Origin: Paraburkholderia monticola | GTDB taxonomy: Bacteria > Pseudomonadota > Gammaproteobacteria > Burkholderiales > Burkholderiaceae | Direction: 5' to 3' | Length of the DNA: 64,000 nt | Assembly (NCBI RefSeq): GCF_001580545.1 | Contig: NZ_LRBG01000004.1 | Coordinates: 124,001 to 188,000, forward strand | Program-made: the position numbers and the translations under genes | Notes under the pieces: generated by a model | What the model saw: the letters and a program-made list of their open reading frames with translations, nothing else | Told to the model about the DNA's origin: nothing | Databases searched by the model: none | In this document: one piece after another, positions 8,206-17,380 of the stretch | How positions within the stretch are numbered: position 1 is the first letter of the stretch | How the letters are laid out: the number at the start of each line of letters is the position of its first letter

Positions 8206-9096
8206 TTACAGGTCTGAGCCAGCCACCCGCTGCGCCTCGCGCCGTGCCAGCTCCAAGCCGCCATGCGCCGAATCGGCCCGCGGCTCACGCAGACGGGCCT
8301 GATATGCGTGCGGCACGTACTCGCGCAACGGCGCACCGAGGCCACCGCACAACGCGACCGGCAGCACGTGCGTCGCGTCGAGCGCGGCGATCATCTTGCC
8401 AACTTCGACGCCCGCCTCGCCGAGCAGCCGCGCCGCGAACGGGTGCGCGCGGTGTGCGATTGCGATCGGCGCAAGCCGCGCATAGGCGGTCTGATTGGCC
8501 TCGCACAGCCACACGACGAGGCTGTCGCGATCCTGCGCGCCGGTATCGGCGAGCAGCGCATGCGTGAGATCGTCGACGGGCACGCGGCCGTCGAGCGCCT
8601 GTTGCGCATGCACGATCAGCCGCAGGCCGAGCCAAGCGCCGCTCGCTTCGTCGCCCGACGGAAAGCCGTAGCCGCTGGCCATGCGGAATTCGCCGTCGTT
8701 CGCGAGCGACGCCGCGACGCTGCCGGTACCCAGCGCGACGATCACGCCAGGCGCGCCGTCGTGCGCGCCGAGCAGGGTCGTGTAGGCATCACTTTCGACG
8801 GCCAGTCCGGCTAGCTGCGGCGCCTGCTCATGAAACTCGGCGAGCCAGTCGCGATTGTTGACGCCCGCGAGACCGCAACCGAGCACGCAGCGTGACCAGT
8901 CCAGCGCGATTCCAGCTCGCTCGAAGGCTTCCCCGCACGCGGCCTGAATGGACTGCCACGCGCGCGGGATACCGAGGCCAAGGCCCGACGGGCCGCTGGC
9001 CGCCTGCGCCAGTTCGCGGCCCTGCGCGTCGCCGAGCACGACACGCGTGCCGGTGCCGCCGCCGTCGACGCCGATCAGAAAGAAGTCGTGGTTCAT
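8206..9096 (-). CDS. BadF/BadG/BcrA/BcrD-type N-acetylglucosamine or glucosamine kinase
   Basis: Encodes 296 residues of the ASKHA fold. The N-terminal phosphate-1 loop reads GVDGGGTGTRVVL (residues about 9-21). Later motifs include GLAGVNN and VIVALGTGSVA (phosphate-2 region), and GYGFPSGDEASGAWLG, a sequence typical of the GspK / N-acetylglucosamine kinase branch. It likely phosphorylates GlcNAc or glucosamine at C6 using ATP in the cytosol. It is co-directional with the HAD phosphatase just downstream. Benzoyl-CoA reductase subunits share the fold but are excluded by the absence of the iron-sulfur cysteines. Confidence 0.86.
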   Translation of the reverse strand: MNHDFFLIGVDGGGTGTRVVLGDAQGRELAQAASGPSGLGLGIPRAWQSIQAACGEAFERAGIALDWSRCVLGCGLAGVNNRDWLAEFHEQAPQLAGLAVESDAYTTLLGAHDGAPGVIVALGTGSVAASLANDGEFRMASGYGFPSGDEASGAWLGLRLIVHAQQALDGRVPVDDLTHALLADTGAQDRDSLVVWLCEANQTAYARLAPIAIAHRAHPFAARLLGEAGVEVGKMIAALDATHVLPVALCGGLGAPLREYVPHAYQARLREPRADSAHGGLELARREAQRVAGSDL

Positions 9097-9236
9097 CGAA
9101 TCGAATCAGCTCCGTGGGTGAATAAGGCGTAGCGTGGCAGGTCAGTTTGAATCGCGCAATTAGCCGAATGGCCAACTTCCGACACGCACGGCTTCCGCTA
9201 TGCTGGCAAACGACATGACCACGCGGGAGCGCGACA

Positions 9237-9845
9237 GTGACACAACGATGCAACTGGGTATCGAGCGAAGCGCTCGCACAGTATCACGACACCGAGTGGG
9301 GCGTGCCCTCGCGTGACGACCAGCACCTGTTCGAGATGCTGGTGCTCGAAGGCGCACAGGCCGGTCTGTCCTGGTCGACGATACTCAACAAGCGCGCCGG
9401 CTACCGGCGCGCGTTCGCCGACTTCGACATCGACAAGGTCGCGGCCTTCACGCCGAAGCACGTCGATGCGCTCGTTGCGGATGAAAGCATCGTGCGGCAT
9501 CGCGGCAAGATCGAGGCGGCGATTGTGAACGCGCGCGCCGTGCAGCAGATCCAGGCCGAACACGGCTCGCTCGCGAGCTTCGTCTGGTCATTCGTCGACG
9601 ACACGCCGATTCAGAACGAATGGGCTTCGTATAAGCAGGCGCCCGCCTCGACCGAAGTATCGGACGCGCTGAGCAAGGCGCTCAAGCGCTACGGCTGCAA
9701 ATTCGTCGGCTCGACGATCTGCTATGCATTCATGCAGGCGGTCGGCATGGTCAACGACCATGAGACGAGTTGCATGTGTCGCGAGCGGTGTGTGTCGCTT
9801 GGCAAGAAGGGGCGTCGCATCAATAAAGCCAAAGCAGCGAAATAA
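9237..9845 (+). CDS. tag: DNA-3-methyladenine glycosylase I
   Basis: Encodes 202 residues. The enzyme removes 3-methyladenine from alkylated DNA in base excision repair. Zinc ligands expected for the TagI family are visible: Cys5 in the N-terminal RCNW, His17 in YHDTEWG, and the C-terminal H-x3-C of NDHETSC. The substrate-binding region FEMLVLEGAQAGLSWSTIL is nearly canonical. The start is a GTG at 9237 preceded by GGGAG; family members begin only a few residues before the first cysteine, which supports this start. A basic C-terminal tail (KKGRRINKAKAAK) is present. It is monocistronic. Confidence 0.95.
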   Translation: MTQRCNWVSSEALAQYHDTEWGVPSRDDQHLFEMLVLEGAQAGLSWSTILNKRAGYRRAFADFDIDKVAAFTPKHVDALVADESIVRHRGKIEAAIVNARAVQQIQAEHGSLASFVWSFVDDTPIQNEWASYKQAPASTEVSDALSKALKRYGCKFVGSTICYAFMQAVGMVNDHETSCMCRERCVSLGKKGRRINKAKAAK

Positions 9846-9967
9846 GGCCCTTTCACGCTCGTAGTCGGCCCTTCGTCGGACCAAGCACGGTGGATACTCG
9901 ATGCCATGCGCTCACGCGATGCGCGCATAGCAAAAATAACCACCGCCTCGGACGCGGGAGACCAACC

Positions 9968-10393
9968 ATGAAATCCCTCAGCTTCCTGACCCATCAGGAC
10001 ATTTACGATCAGGCCGTCACGCATCTGTTCGACCAGAAGCGCGCCGCACTGCTGCCGAGGGGTGGCGGCGCCTACCGCGGCTATTGTGGCGGCTGCCCTG
10101 TCGGCAACTTCATCAAGCCGCGCGACTATATGACCGCGATGGAAGGGGTGCCGGTGCGCTTCATCGGCAAATCACCGGCCGAAGTGCCCGCTTACATGGA
10201 CGTCGGCGTGGCTGCGCTGAAAAAGGCGCTGTTGCGCGCCCGGATCAACGTTTATGACCCGGTGACCATTTCTTTGCTCAGTTGCCTGCAAAACGTGCAC
10301 GACGTGTTCGGCACATGGGAGTGGCAGGAGCGGCTGGGATCGATCGCGCGCGAGTTCGGTCTGTCGGCCGAGCGACTGAGAAGCGCGGCATAA
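9968..10393 (+). CDS. Conserved-looking protein of unknown function
   Basis: Encodes 141 residues from the ATG at 9968, which follows GGGAG. No family was recognised. The striking feature is a Gly/Cys-rich segment near residue 40 (RGGGAYRGYCGGCPVGNFI) containing C-x2-C. A further cysteine follows in LLSCLQNVHD near residue 103. These could bind a metal or form a redox pair, but no partner supports that. The C-terminal half (FGTWEWQERLGSIAREFGL) looks helical and amphipathic. There is no signal peptide or membrane segment. Codon use matches the neighbours, so it is likely a real gene. It is followed by the convergent rpsU. Confidence 0.68.
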   Translation: MKSLSFLTHQDIYDQAVTHLFDQKRAALLPRGGGAYRGYCGGCPVGNFIKPRDYMTAMEGVPVRFIGKSPAEVPAYMDVGVAALKKALLRARINVYDPVTISLLSCLQNVHDVFGTWEWQERLGSIAREFGLSAERLRSAA

Positions 10394-10425
10394 CAACGGT
10401 ACGCGGACGGCAACAATCAGGCGCC

Positions 10426-10471
10426 CAAAAACAAAACGGCGATGTGGCTTCTTTCGAAGCTCACACCGCCG
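10426..10471 (-). terminator. rpsU terminator
   Basis: On the minus strand a long imperfect stem (CGGCGGTGTGAGCTTC against GAAGCCACATCGCCG) is followed by TTTTGTTTTT, 24 bases after the rpsU stop. Confidence 0.75.
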
Positions 10472-10494
10472 TTCGGCGTACGTAAAAAGCGTGC

Positions 10495-10707
10495 TTAGTG
10501 CAGCTTTTTCGGCAGCATCTGGCTGCGCAGACGCTTGTGCAGACGCTTAACAGCTGCTGCCTTCTTGCGCTTGCGAGCCGTAGTCGGCTTTTCGTACGAC
10601 TGGCGCTCACGCAGTTCAGCGATCAGGCCATTCTTTTCGATGGCGCGACGAAAGCGGCGAATTGCCACTTCGAACGGCTCGTTTTCCTTCAGAAGAATCG
10701 TCGTCAT
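10495..10707 (-). CDS. rpsU: 30S ribosomal protein S21
   Basis: Encodes 70 residues, the usual S21 size. S21 joins the small subunit platform and helps base-pairing with the mRNA leader. The sequence is characteristic: [17 protein letters not shown], then [21 protein letters not shown], then the basic C-terminus ending PKKLH. It is isolated here rather than in the usual rpsU-dnaG-rpoD cluster. Burkholderia species often carry more than one S21 gene, one of them close to fliC, so this is probably that extra copy. Confidence 0.96.
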   Translation of the reverse strand: MTTILLKENEPFEVAIRRFRRAIEKNGLIAELRERQSYEKPTTARKRKKAAAVKRLHKRLRSQMLPKKLH

Positions 10708-11120
10708 GTAATTCCTAACTCAATCACTAGATACGGGTTTAATTGCATGGCGGCAACCATTCAGGTCACCACTCACGCGCCGGCCCTCCGGTCGCTCCGA
10801 TTCATGGCCAGTAACAGGCAAACGCAGGATTGATATACAACCCCGGCCAAACCACGAATGAAGCGAGAGGCAAAGCGGCCACGGAGGCCGGAAAAGAGAG
10901 GTGGGGAGTTCACCGCGGAACGCGGACAGACGTAATGCAAAAGCCGCGTCTGTTGCCGTTTCGCCAACCTTTCATCAATGAAAAACACTGACGAAACAGG
11001 CAAAGATCTCAATTCACTCCCGATCATATCAGGAAACTCTCCATCGTACCAGGGGTTTACCGATTCCGCCAGGCTTTTCCCTGGCGCCAGCCGCCCCGGC
11101 GTGGGCGGCCGGACACCGGT
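10708..11120. other. Intergenic region upstream of rpsU
   Basis: It holds the rpsU leader and promoter and the 3' end of the aldo/keto reductase transcript. A G/C-rich inverted repeat (minus-strand GCCGCCC / GGGGCGGC near 11090-11110) could weaken transcription out of the reductase gene. No gene was recognised. Confidence 0.4.
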
Positions 11121-12065
11121 CTATTGCGCGCTCGCTTCGTCCAGCTCACGGATATCGTCGGCTGTCAGGGACAGCTGGACGGCTGCGGCCAGGCTCTTCA
11201 ACTGCTCGACCGAGGTTGCGCTCGCAATGGGGGCCGTAACGCTCGGGCGCGCAATCAGCCACGCGAGCGCGATTGCGGCCGGGGTGCTGCCGTGCCGTTG
11301 CGCGACGCGGTCGAGCGCGCCAAGAATCCGCAGGCCGCGCTCGTTCAGGTATTTTTCGACCCGGCTGCCGCGCGTCTTGCCGGCCAGATCGGCCGGGCTG
11401 CGGTACTTGCCCGACAAGAACCCGCTCGCAAGGCTGTAATAGACGACCACGCCGAGATGATTCGCGAGTGCCACCGGCTCGCTGTCGCGCTCGTATTGCG
11501 CGCGGTCATACAGGTTGTATTCGGGCTGCAGCAACTGATACTCGGGCAGCCCGTGCTGGCGCGCTACCGCGAGCGCTTCCTCGACGCGCGCGCCGCTGTA
11601 GTTCGACGCGCCGATCACCCGCACCTTGCCCGCTTCGATCAGCCTCTGATACGCGCCGAGCGTTTCGGCGAGCGGCGTCGCGGTGTCGTCGTCGTGGGAA
11701 AAATAGACGTCGATGTAATCGGTTTGCAGGCGGCGCAGCGAGTCTTCGACAGCCGCCCGGATGTTCGCGGCCGACAGCCCCTGGCGCTGCGGATGCTTCG
11801 ACACCTTGGTCGCGAGCACGATCCGCTCGCGCTTGCCGCTCTGACGGAACCACTTGCCGAGGATCGTCTCCGACTCGCCGCCCTGGTTGCCGGGCACCCA
11901 GGCCGAGTAGACATCGGCGGTGTCGATGAAGTTGAGTCCAGCGTCGACGAACGCATCGAGGATCGAGAACGACGTCGCCTCGTCGGCGGTCCAGCCAAAT
12001 ACGTTGCCGCCGAACATCAGCGGGGAAACCTGCAATGAGGAAGTGCCGATCCTGCGTAGTTCCAT
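11121..12065 (-). CDS. Aldo/keto reductase
   Basis: Encodes 314 residues with the (beta/alpha)8 AKR fold. It reduces aldehydes or ketones with NADPH. The catalytic tetrad region is visible: FIDTADVYSAWVPGN (Asp and Tyr), VLATKV (Lys) and DVYFSHDDDT (His). The C-terminal cofactor loop APIASATSVEQL is typical of the AKR subfamily close to YajO/Tas. The start was set at MELRRIGTS, the normal N-terminus; the frame is open another 130 codons upstream but that part has no AKR similarity. The gene is divergent from the giant glycosyltransferase gene, and no functional link is evident. Confidence 0.92.
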   Translation of the reverse strand: MELRRIGTSSLQVSPLMFGGNVFGWTADEATSFSILDAFVDAGLNFIDTADVYSAWVPGNQGGESETILGKWFRQSGKRERIVLATKVSKHPQRQGLSAANIRAAVEDSLRRLQTDYIDVYFSHDDDTATPLAETLGAYQRLIEAGKVRVIGASNYSGARVEEALAVARQHGLPEYQLLQPEYNLYDRAQYERDSEPVALANHLGVVVYYSLASGFLSGKYRSPADLAGKTRGSRVEKYLNERGLRILGALDRVAQRHGSTPAAIALAWLIARPSVTAPIASATSVEQLKSLAAAVQLSLTADDIRELDEASAQ

Positions 12066-12372
12066 GATGGCTCCAGGTGTGAATGGGCGAACGCAATGCG
12101 GGAACTGGCTGCGAACCCGAAACCGCTGAGAATACGCCGCCTTGAACAAGGCTGCAGCGCGGCGCCGCTGCTGGTCAGGCCATTGGCACGTCCGATCACC
12201 AGCTCGCCGCCACGATCGCCTGAGCATAGGGCGCCGCTCGCCCCGTCCTTGATTCGAGCCGGCCCCGCAGTTCCCGATGCCCCGCCAAATTGACGACTGT
12301 TTTGCCGTTAGCTCGACGCATCGAGACAGCAGCCCGCCCCGCATAATTGCAGCCTTAGTCTCCTGGCCCTCT
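12066..12372. other. Divergent promoter region, reductase / giant glycosyltransferase
   Basis: No gene was recognised. A CATAAT (about 12342-12347) shortly before the giant gene could be its minus-10, without a convincing minus-35. Confidence 0.35.
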
Positions 12373-15300
12373 ATGCGCGAACTCGACATGTCCACTCGTT
12401 CCTTCCAAACCGCCGCCCCGGAGCTCGAGCAACAACTGGAGCAGGACATCGCGGTCGTCATGCAGGCGGCGTTCGAGCATCATCGCAGGCAGGAATTCGA
12501 CCAGGCCGCTTCGCACTACACGGCGATTCTCGAGGCGATTCACGATCACGCCGGTGCCCATTACCACCTCGGCCTGCTGCTCGTGCAAACGGGGCGCTCT
12601 GCCGAAGCATGGCCGCATTTCGAAATCGCGCTCGGCCGTGAGCCGAACAACGGCGAGTATTGGGTCGGCTACATCAACGCCCTGATCGAGAGCGGCCAGA
12701 ACGAAGCGGCCCGGGCCGCGTGTGAGCTGGCACAGCAACTCGGCGTGTGCGAGCCGGCGCTTGCTACGCTGCTCGCCCTGATGCCCGCAGGCAATACGCG
12801 TCGCGCGAGCACAGAGGAGCTCAACGAGCACGCCGCTCTTTTCAGCAAAGGAGAGATCGAGGCATCGCTGAAAATCGCCCTTCGCCTGACGACGCACTAT
12901 CCGTCGCACGGAGAATGCTGGCGAGCACTGGCCCTGTCCCTGCAGCGTCTGGGGCAGTACGCCGAATCCGTGCCCGCTGCTGAGCACGCCGTGCGGCTGC
13001 TTCCAGACGATCTGGTTTCTCACATGCTGCTCGCAAGCGGACTGTGCGCCATCGCCGACTGGCCGCGCGCCGAGGCCGTCTGCCGCGAGGCGCTCAAGCA
13101 GTTCCCCCGTTACGCGGAACTGCATCGCATGCTGGCGAACAGCCTGACGGCGACGCACCGTTACACCGAGAGCATCGACAGTTGTCGCCGCGCCGCGGCG
13201 CTGGCGCCCGGCCATGCCGACATCTATGGCACGCTCGGCACCGCTCTGCTCGGACACGGCCAGAACGAAGAAGCGGAAACCGCGTTTCGCCGCGCACTCG
13301 AATTGACACCGATGGATGCGAGCGCGTACACCGCGTTGCTGCACTGTCTGATGCACAAGGTCGATCGGGACATGGCGATGTTCCGAGCCGAAGCGGGCGA
13401 GTTTGCGAAGCGACACGAAACGCCCCTTCGCGCGCAGTGGCCTCGCCATGAGAACCCGCGAGATCCGTCGCGACGCCTGCGCATAGGCTTCGTCTCGGGC
13501 GATCTGGTGGATCACCCTGTGACGTCGTTTCTTTTGCCGGCTGTCGAGCATCTCGCGCGGGACAATAGCCTTTCGCTGCACTTCTATTCGAACAACCCGG
13601 CCAGCGACAGCGTCACCGCCCAGATCCGCGGGCACGCCGACGGCTGGCGTGAAGTATTCGGTCTCGCCGACTCCGCGCTCGCGCAGCAGATTCGCGCGGA
13701 CGGCATCGACATTCTGATCGACCTTGCGGGCCATTCGGGCCGCACCCGGCTTGCAGCGTTCGCGCACAAACCGGCTCCGGTTCAGGTCAGCTGGATCGGC
13801 AACCCTGCCACCACCGGCCTCGCGGCCATCGACTATTACCTGTCCGACCGTTTCGTCACGCCGCTCGCGCAGTTCGCCGACAAGTTCTCGGAAAAGCTCG
13901 TCTTCCTGCCCGCCCTCGCTCCGTTCAGGGCACCGGAGAACGCGCCGCCAGTCAACGAGTTGCCCGCGTCGCGCAATGGCTTCCTGACCTTCGGCAGTTT
14001 CAGCCGGATGAGCAAGATTGGGCCGGCAGTCGTGGCGCTCTGGGCGCGTGTACTGCGCGAGGTGCCGGATGCGCGTCTCGTCATCGGTTCGATTTCCGGT
14101 CAGGACGAGATGAACAAGCTGAGCGCGCAGTTCGCGGCTGAAGGGATCGACGCTGCGCGCCTCGGCTTTCTGCCGCGCAAAGGCATGCTCGATTATCTCG
14201 AGCAGCACCATCAGATCGACGTCTGTCTCGACGCGTTTCCGTTCGGCGGCTCGACCACGACACTGCAAGCCTTGTGGATGGGCATCCCCACCGTGACGCT
14301 CCCCGGCGATTCGATGGCAAGCCGCAGCAGCACGGGCTGGCTCTCACTGCTGGGACTCGACGCGCCCTTCGTCGCACAGGACAAGGACGACTATGTGCGC
14401 AAGTGCGTTGCACTCGCCGCCGACATCGAAGCACTCGCGATACTGCGCCGCGAGCTTCGCCCGCACTGCGCGCAATCGCCCGTGTTCAGCGCGAAACCCG
14501 TCGCGGACGCCGCATCGCGCGCGCTGCGCATCATGTGGCAGCGCTGGTGCGATGGACTCCCGGCCGAACATTTCGATGCCACTTCGCCGGTTCTCGCCGA
14601 ATCCGCCGAGCGAGCCGCCGATCCGCAACGGGAACCCGACACCCCGGTAGCACACGCAGTTCCTCCCGCAAAAAGCGATGGCCGACGCGCAAGCGCCAAA
14701 GAAATGCGCGAATACACCGATCTCTTCGGTAAGGGAAAATTCGAAGCGGCGCTCAAGATCGCGCATCGCTTGACGAAGCGATACCCGTCGCACGGCGAAT
14801 GCTGGCTCGCGCTCGCGTGCGCGTTGCAGCGCGTGGGCCAGCACATCGAGTTCGCGAGCGCCGCCGAGCGTGCCGCCACCTTGCTGCCCGGCACGCTCTC
14901 CGCGCAGACACTGCTGGCCGACGCACTGAGAATCACGCGCCAGTTCGAGCGCGCCGAAACGCACTGCCGCGAGGCACTCGAACGCCATCCTGAAAGCGCG
15001 GCACTGCATCACAGCCTGGGGGGTGTCCTGCAGTCAATGGGACGGCATGCGGAGAGCATCGCCTGTTTCCGCCGCGCGGTGGCGCTGACACCGGACAATG
15101 CCCTCGCCCACGACGCCCTCGGCGTCGCACTGCTCGAGTACGGCGAGCGCGAAGAGGCCGAGTCCGCCTTGCGCCAGGCACTCGCATTGGCGCCGACGCA
15201 GGCGCAGGTGCACAGCAACCTGCTGTTCTGCCTGATGCACAAAAATGGGCTCGATGCGGCGAGCGCCCTGGCGCAATACCGCGAATTCGCGACGCGTCAC

Positions 15301-17277
15301 GAGGCCCCGCTGCGCGCGCGCTGGCCGAAGCACGCCAATGATCGCAATCCGTCGCGGCGTCTGAAGATCGGCTTCGTTTCCGGCGACCTGTTCAATCACC
15401 CGATCGCGTATTTCCTGCTGTCGATCGTCGAGTACCTCGCGCGCGACACGAGCCTCGCCCTGCACTTCTATTCGAATCACACGGTCAGCGATGGGTACGC
15501 CGAGCAGATCCGCGCCCATGCGCAAGGCTGGCACCCGGCTTCCGGCATCAGCGATGCCGCGCTCGCTGAAAAGATCCGCGGCGACGGCATCGATATTCTC
15601 ATCGATCTGTCCGGCCATACCGGCCGCAACCGGCTCGTCACATTCGCGCACAAACCGGCGCCGGTGCAGGTCAGCTGGATCGGCAACCCATCGACGACCG
15701 GCCTGACCGCCATCGACTATTACCTGTCCGATCGCTTCGTCACGCCGCTTGAGCAGTTCGCCGGGCAGTTCTCCGAAAAGCTCGTGTTCCTTCCGGCGCT
15801 CGCGCCGTTCAAGCCACACCCGCACGCGCCGGACGTCAACGCGCTGCCGGCCCTGAAGAATGGCTTCATCACGTTCGGCAGCTTCAGCAAGATGCTCAAG
15901 ATCGGGCCGGAAGTCATCGCGCTGTGGGCGCGGGTGCTGCGCGAGGTGCCGCATTCGCGCATGGTCATCGGCGCGATCGTGGCACCGGAGCAGATCGGCA
16001 AGGTGAGCGCGCTGTTCGCCAGCGAAGGGATCGACGGCAACCGCATCAGCTTCTTGCCGCGCGCCGGCATGGCGGCTTATCTGGAGCAGCATCATCAGAT
16101 CGACGTGTGTCTCGACGCATTTCCGTTTGCCGGCTCGACCACGACCATGCACGCGCTGTGGATGGGCGTGCCGACCGTGACCCTGCCGGGGGTCTCGATG
16201 GCAAGCCGCGGCAGCACGGGATGGCTCTCGCACCTCGGCATCGACGAGGCGTTCGTCGCGCGCGACGAGGACGATTTTGTGAGCAAGTGCGTCGCGCTGG
16301 CCGCCGACCCGGACGCGCTAGCGATGGTGCGCCGCGAGCTTCGAGCACACTGCGCGCAGTCGTCGCTGATCAGCGCGGACTCGATCGCCGACGGCGCATC
16401 GCGTGCGCTGCGCACGATGTGGCAACGCTGGTGCGACGGGCTGGAACCCACCCACTTCGAAGTTGCGGCGCACGGCGCGAATGCGCCGACGCAGCCGGTC
16501 GCGGCGCGGGAAAGCGACACGCAACCCGCCGCCGGGCCAACGGCGGCAGCGGCCACGTCGAGCGAGACGGCAAACGACGTCCCCGCGGCGATCAAGCCGA
16601 TCCGTTTCGTCTGCGGCACCCGTTGCAGCCGCGAGCAGTTCTGGAATGAAACCGCGCTGGGCCGCACGCTGAAGCCCTACGCGAACCAGCCCGACGTCCA
16701 GCTCCAACTGTTCGCCAACAACACACGCGGCCTCTCCAGCATCTACAACGAGGCCATCGAGCACGCGAAGCAGGATCCAGCGATTCTCGTCTTCATTCAC
16801 GACGACATCTGGCTCAGCGACTTCTTCTGGAAGCTGCGCGTGCGTCGCTCGCTCACGCGTTTCGATGTGGTGGGCCTTGCCGGTAACCTGCGCCGCGTGC
16901 CGCATCAGCCGTCATGGGCCTTCGTCACGCCGGACTTGCGCTGGGACGAGCGTCGGTACCTGAGCGGGACGGTCGGCCACGGCAAGGGATTCCCGTGCCA
17001 CGAGATATCTAACTTCGGTCCCGCCGCGCAGGAATGCAAGCTCCTCGACGGTCTCCTGCTGATTGCCGACAGCGAAACGCTCGCGAGCCGCGACGTCCGA
17101 TTCGACGAGCAGTTCAAGTTCCATTTCTACGACATGGATTTTTGTCGAGAGGCCGAACTCAAGGGGCTGCGCATGGGCACCTGGCCGTTGAGCGTGGTTC
17201 ACGAAAGCGGCGGGGCGTTTGGGTCGCCGGGATGGAGGGAGGGGTACGAGCGGTATTTGCGGAAATACGGGAGCTAG
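12373..17277 (+). CDS. Giant TPR-GT41-TPR-GT41-GT2 glycosyltransferase, probable flagellin glycosyltransferase
   Basis: Encodes about 1,634 residues; a start at 12388 is equally possible as neither has a clear ribosome site. The domain order is: TPR helices (about 20-350); a GT41 (O-GlcNAc transferase/SPINDLY-like) domain (365-735) from LRIGFVSGD to WQRWCDGL; a second TPR block (775-955); a second GT41 domain (995-1360); then a GT2-like domain (1405-1634) with FIHDDIWLSDFFW. Both GT41 copies keep GHxGRxRL, FAHKPAPVQVSWIGNP and LDAFPF(G/A)GSTTT, so both may be active. The modules repeat with a period of 1,884 bases, pointing to an internal duplication. The last domain is shared with the glycosyltransferase at 27579. 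It probably builds the flagellin glycan in the cytosol. Confidence 0.9.
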   Translation: MRELDMSTRSFQTAAPELEQQLEQDIAVVMQAAFEHHRRQEFDQAASHYTAILEAIHDHAGAHYHLGLLLVQTGRSAEAWPHFEIALGREPNNGEYWVGYINALIESGQNEAARAACELAQQLGVCEPALATLLALMPAGNTRRASTEELNEHAALFSKGEIEASLKIALRLTTHYPSHGECWRALALSLQRLGQYAESVPAAEHAVRLLPDDLVSHMLLASGLCAIADWPRAEAVCREALKQFPRYAELHRMLANSLTATHRYTESIDSCRRAAALAPGHADIYGTLGTALLGHGQNEEAETAFRRALELTPMDASAYTALLHCLMHKVDRDMAMFRAEAGEFAKRHETPLRAQWPRHENPRDPSRRLRIGFVSGDLVDHPVTSFLLPAVEHLARDNSLSLHFYSNNPASDSVTAQIRGHADGWREVFGLADSALAQQIRADGIDILIDLAGHSGRTRLAAFAHKPAPVQVSWIGNPATTGLAAIDYYLSDRFVTPLAQFADKFSEKLVFLPALAPFRAPENAPPVNELPASRNGFLTFGSFSRMSKIGPAVVALWARVLREVPDARLVIGSISGQDEMNKLSAQFAAEGIDAARLGFLPRKGMLDYLEQHHQIDVCLDAFPFGGSTTTLQALWMGIPTVTLPGDSMASRSSTGWLSLLGLDAPFVAQDKDDYVRKCVALAADIEALAILRRELRPHCAQSPVFSAKPVADAASRALRIMWQRWCDGLPAEHFDATSPVLAESAERAADPQREPDTPVAHAVPPAKSDGRRASAKEMREYTDLFGKGKFEAALKIAHRLTKRYPSHGECWLALACALQRVGQHIEFASAAERAATLLPGTLSAQTLLADALRITRQFERAETHCREALERHPESAALHHSLGGVLQSMGRHAESIACFRRAVALTPDNALAHDALGVALLEYGEREEAESALRQALALAPTQAQVHSNLLFCLMHKNGLDAASALAQYREFATRHEAPLRARWPKHANDRNPSRRLKIGFVSGDLFNHPIAYFLLSIVEYLARDTSLALHFYSNHTVSDGYAEQIRAHAQGWHPASGISDAALAEKIRGDGIDILIDLSGHTGRNRLVTFAHKPAPVQVSWIGNPSTTGLTAIDYYLSDRFVTPLEQFAGQFSEKLVFLPALAPFKPHPHAPDVNALPALKNGFITFGSFSKMLKIGPEVIALWARVLREVPHSRMVIGAIVAPEQIGKVSALFASEGIDGNRISFLPRAGMAAYLEQHHQIDVCLDAFPFAGSTTTMHALWMGVPTVTLPGVSMASRGSTGWLSHLGIDEAFVARDEDDFVSKCVALAADPDALAMVRRELRAHCAQSSLISADSIADGASRALRTMWQRWCDGLEPTHFEVAAHGANAPTQPVAARESDTQPAAGPTAAAATSSETANDVPAAIKPIRFVCGTRCSREQFWNETALGRTLKPYANQPDVQLQLFANNTRGLSSIYNEAIEHAKQDPAILVFIHDDIWLSDFFWKLRVRRSLTRFDVVGLAGNLRRVPHQPSWAFVTPDLRWDERRYLSGTVGHGKGFPCHEISNFGPAAQECKLLDGLLLIADSETLASRDVRFDEQFKFHFYDMDFCREAELKGLRMGTWPLSVVHESGGAFGSPGWREGYERYLRKYGS

Positions 17278-17380
17278 TAGATTGCAGGCGGTATCAGTGC
17301 ATGGGGCTGATATTGCGCGCCTGCGCTAGTTGCGACTCAAATCAAGGAAATCTGCGCCAGCGGAAAACCAGAGGGCGGTG

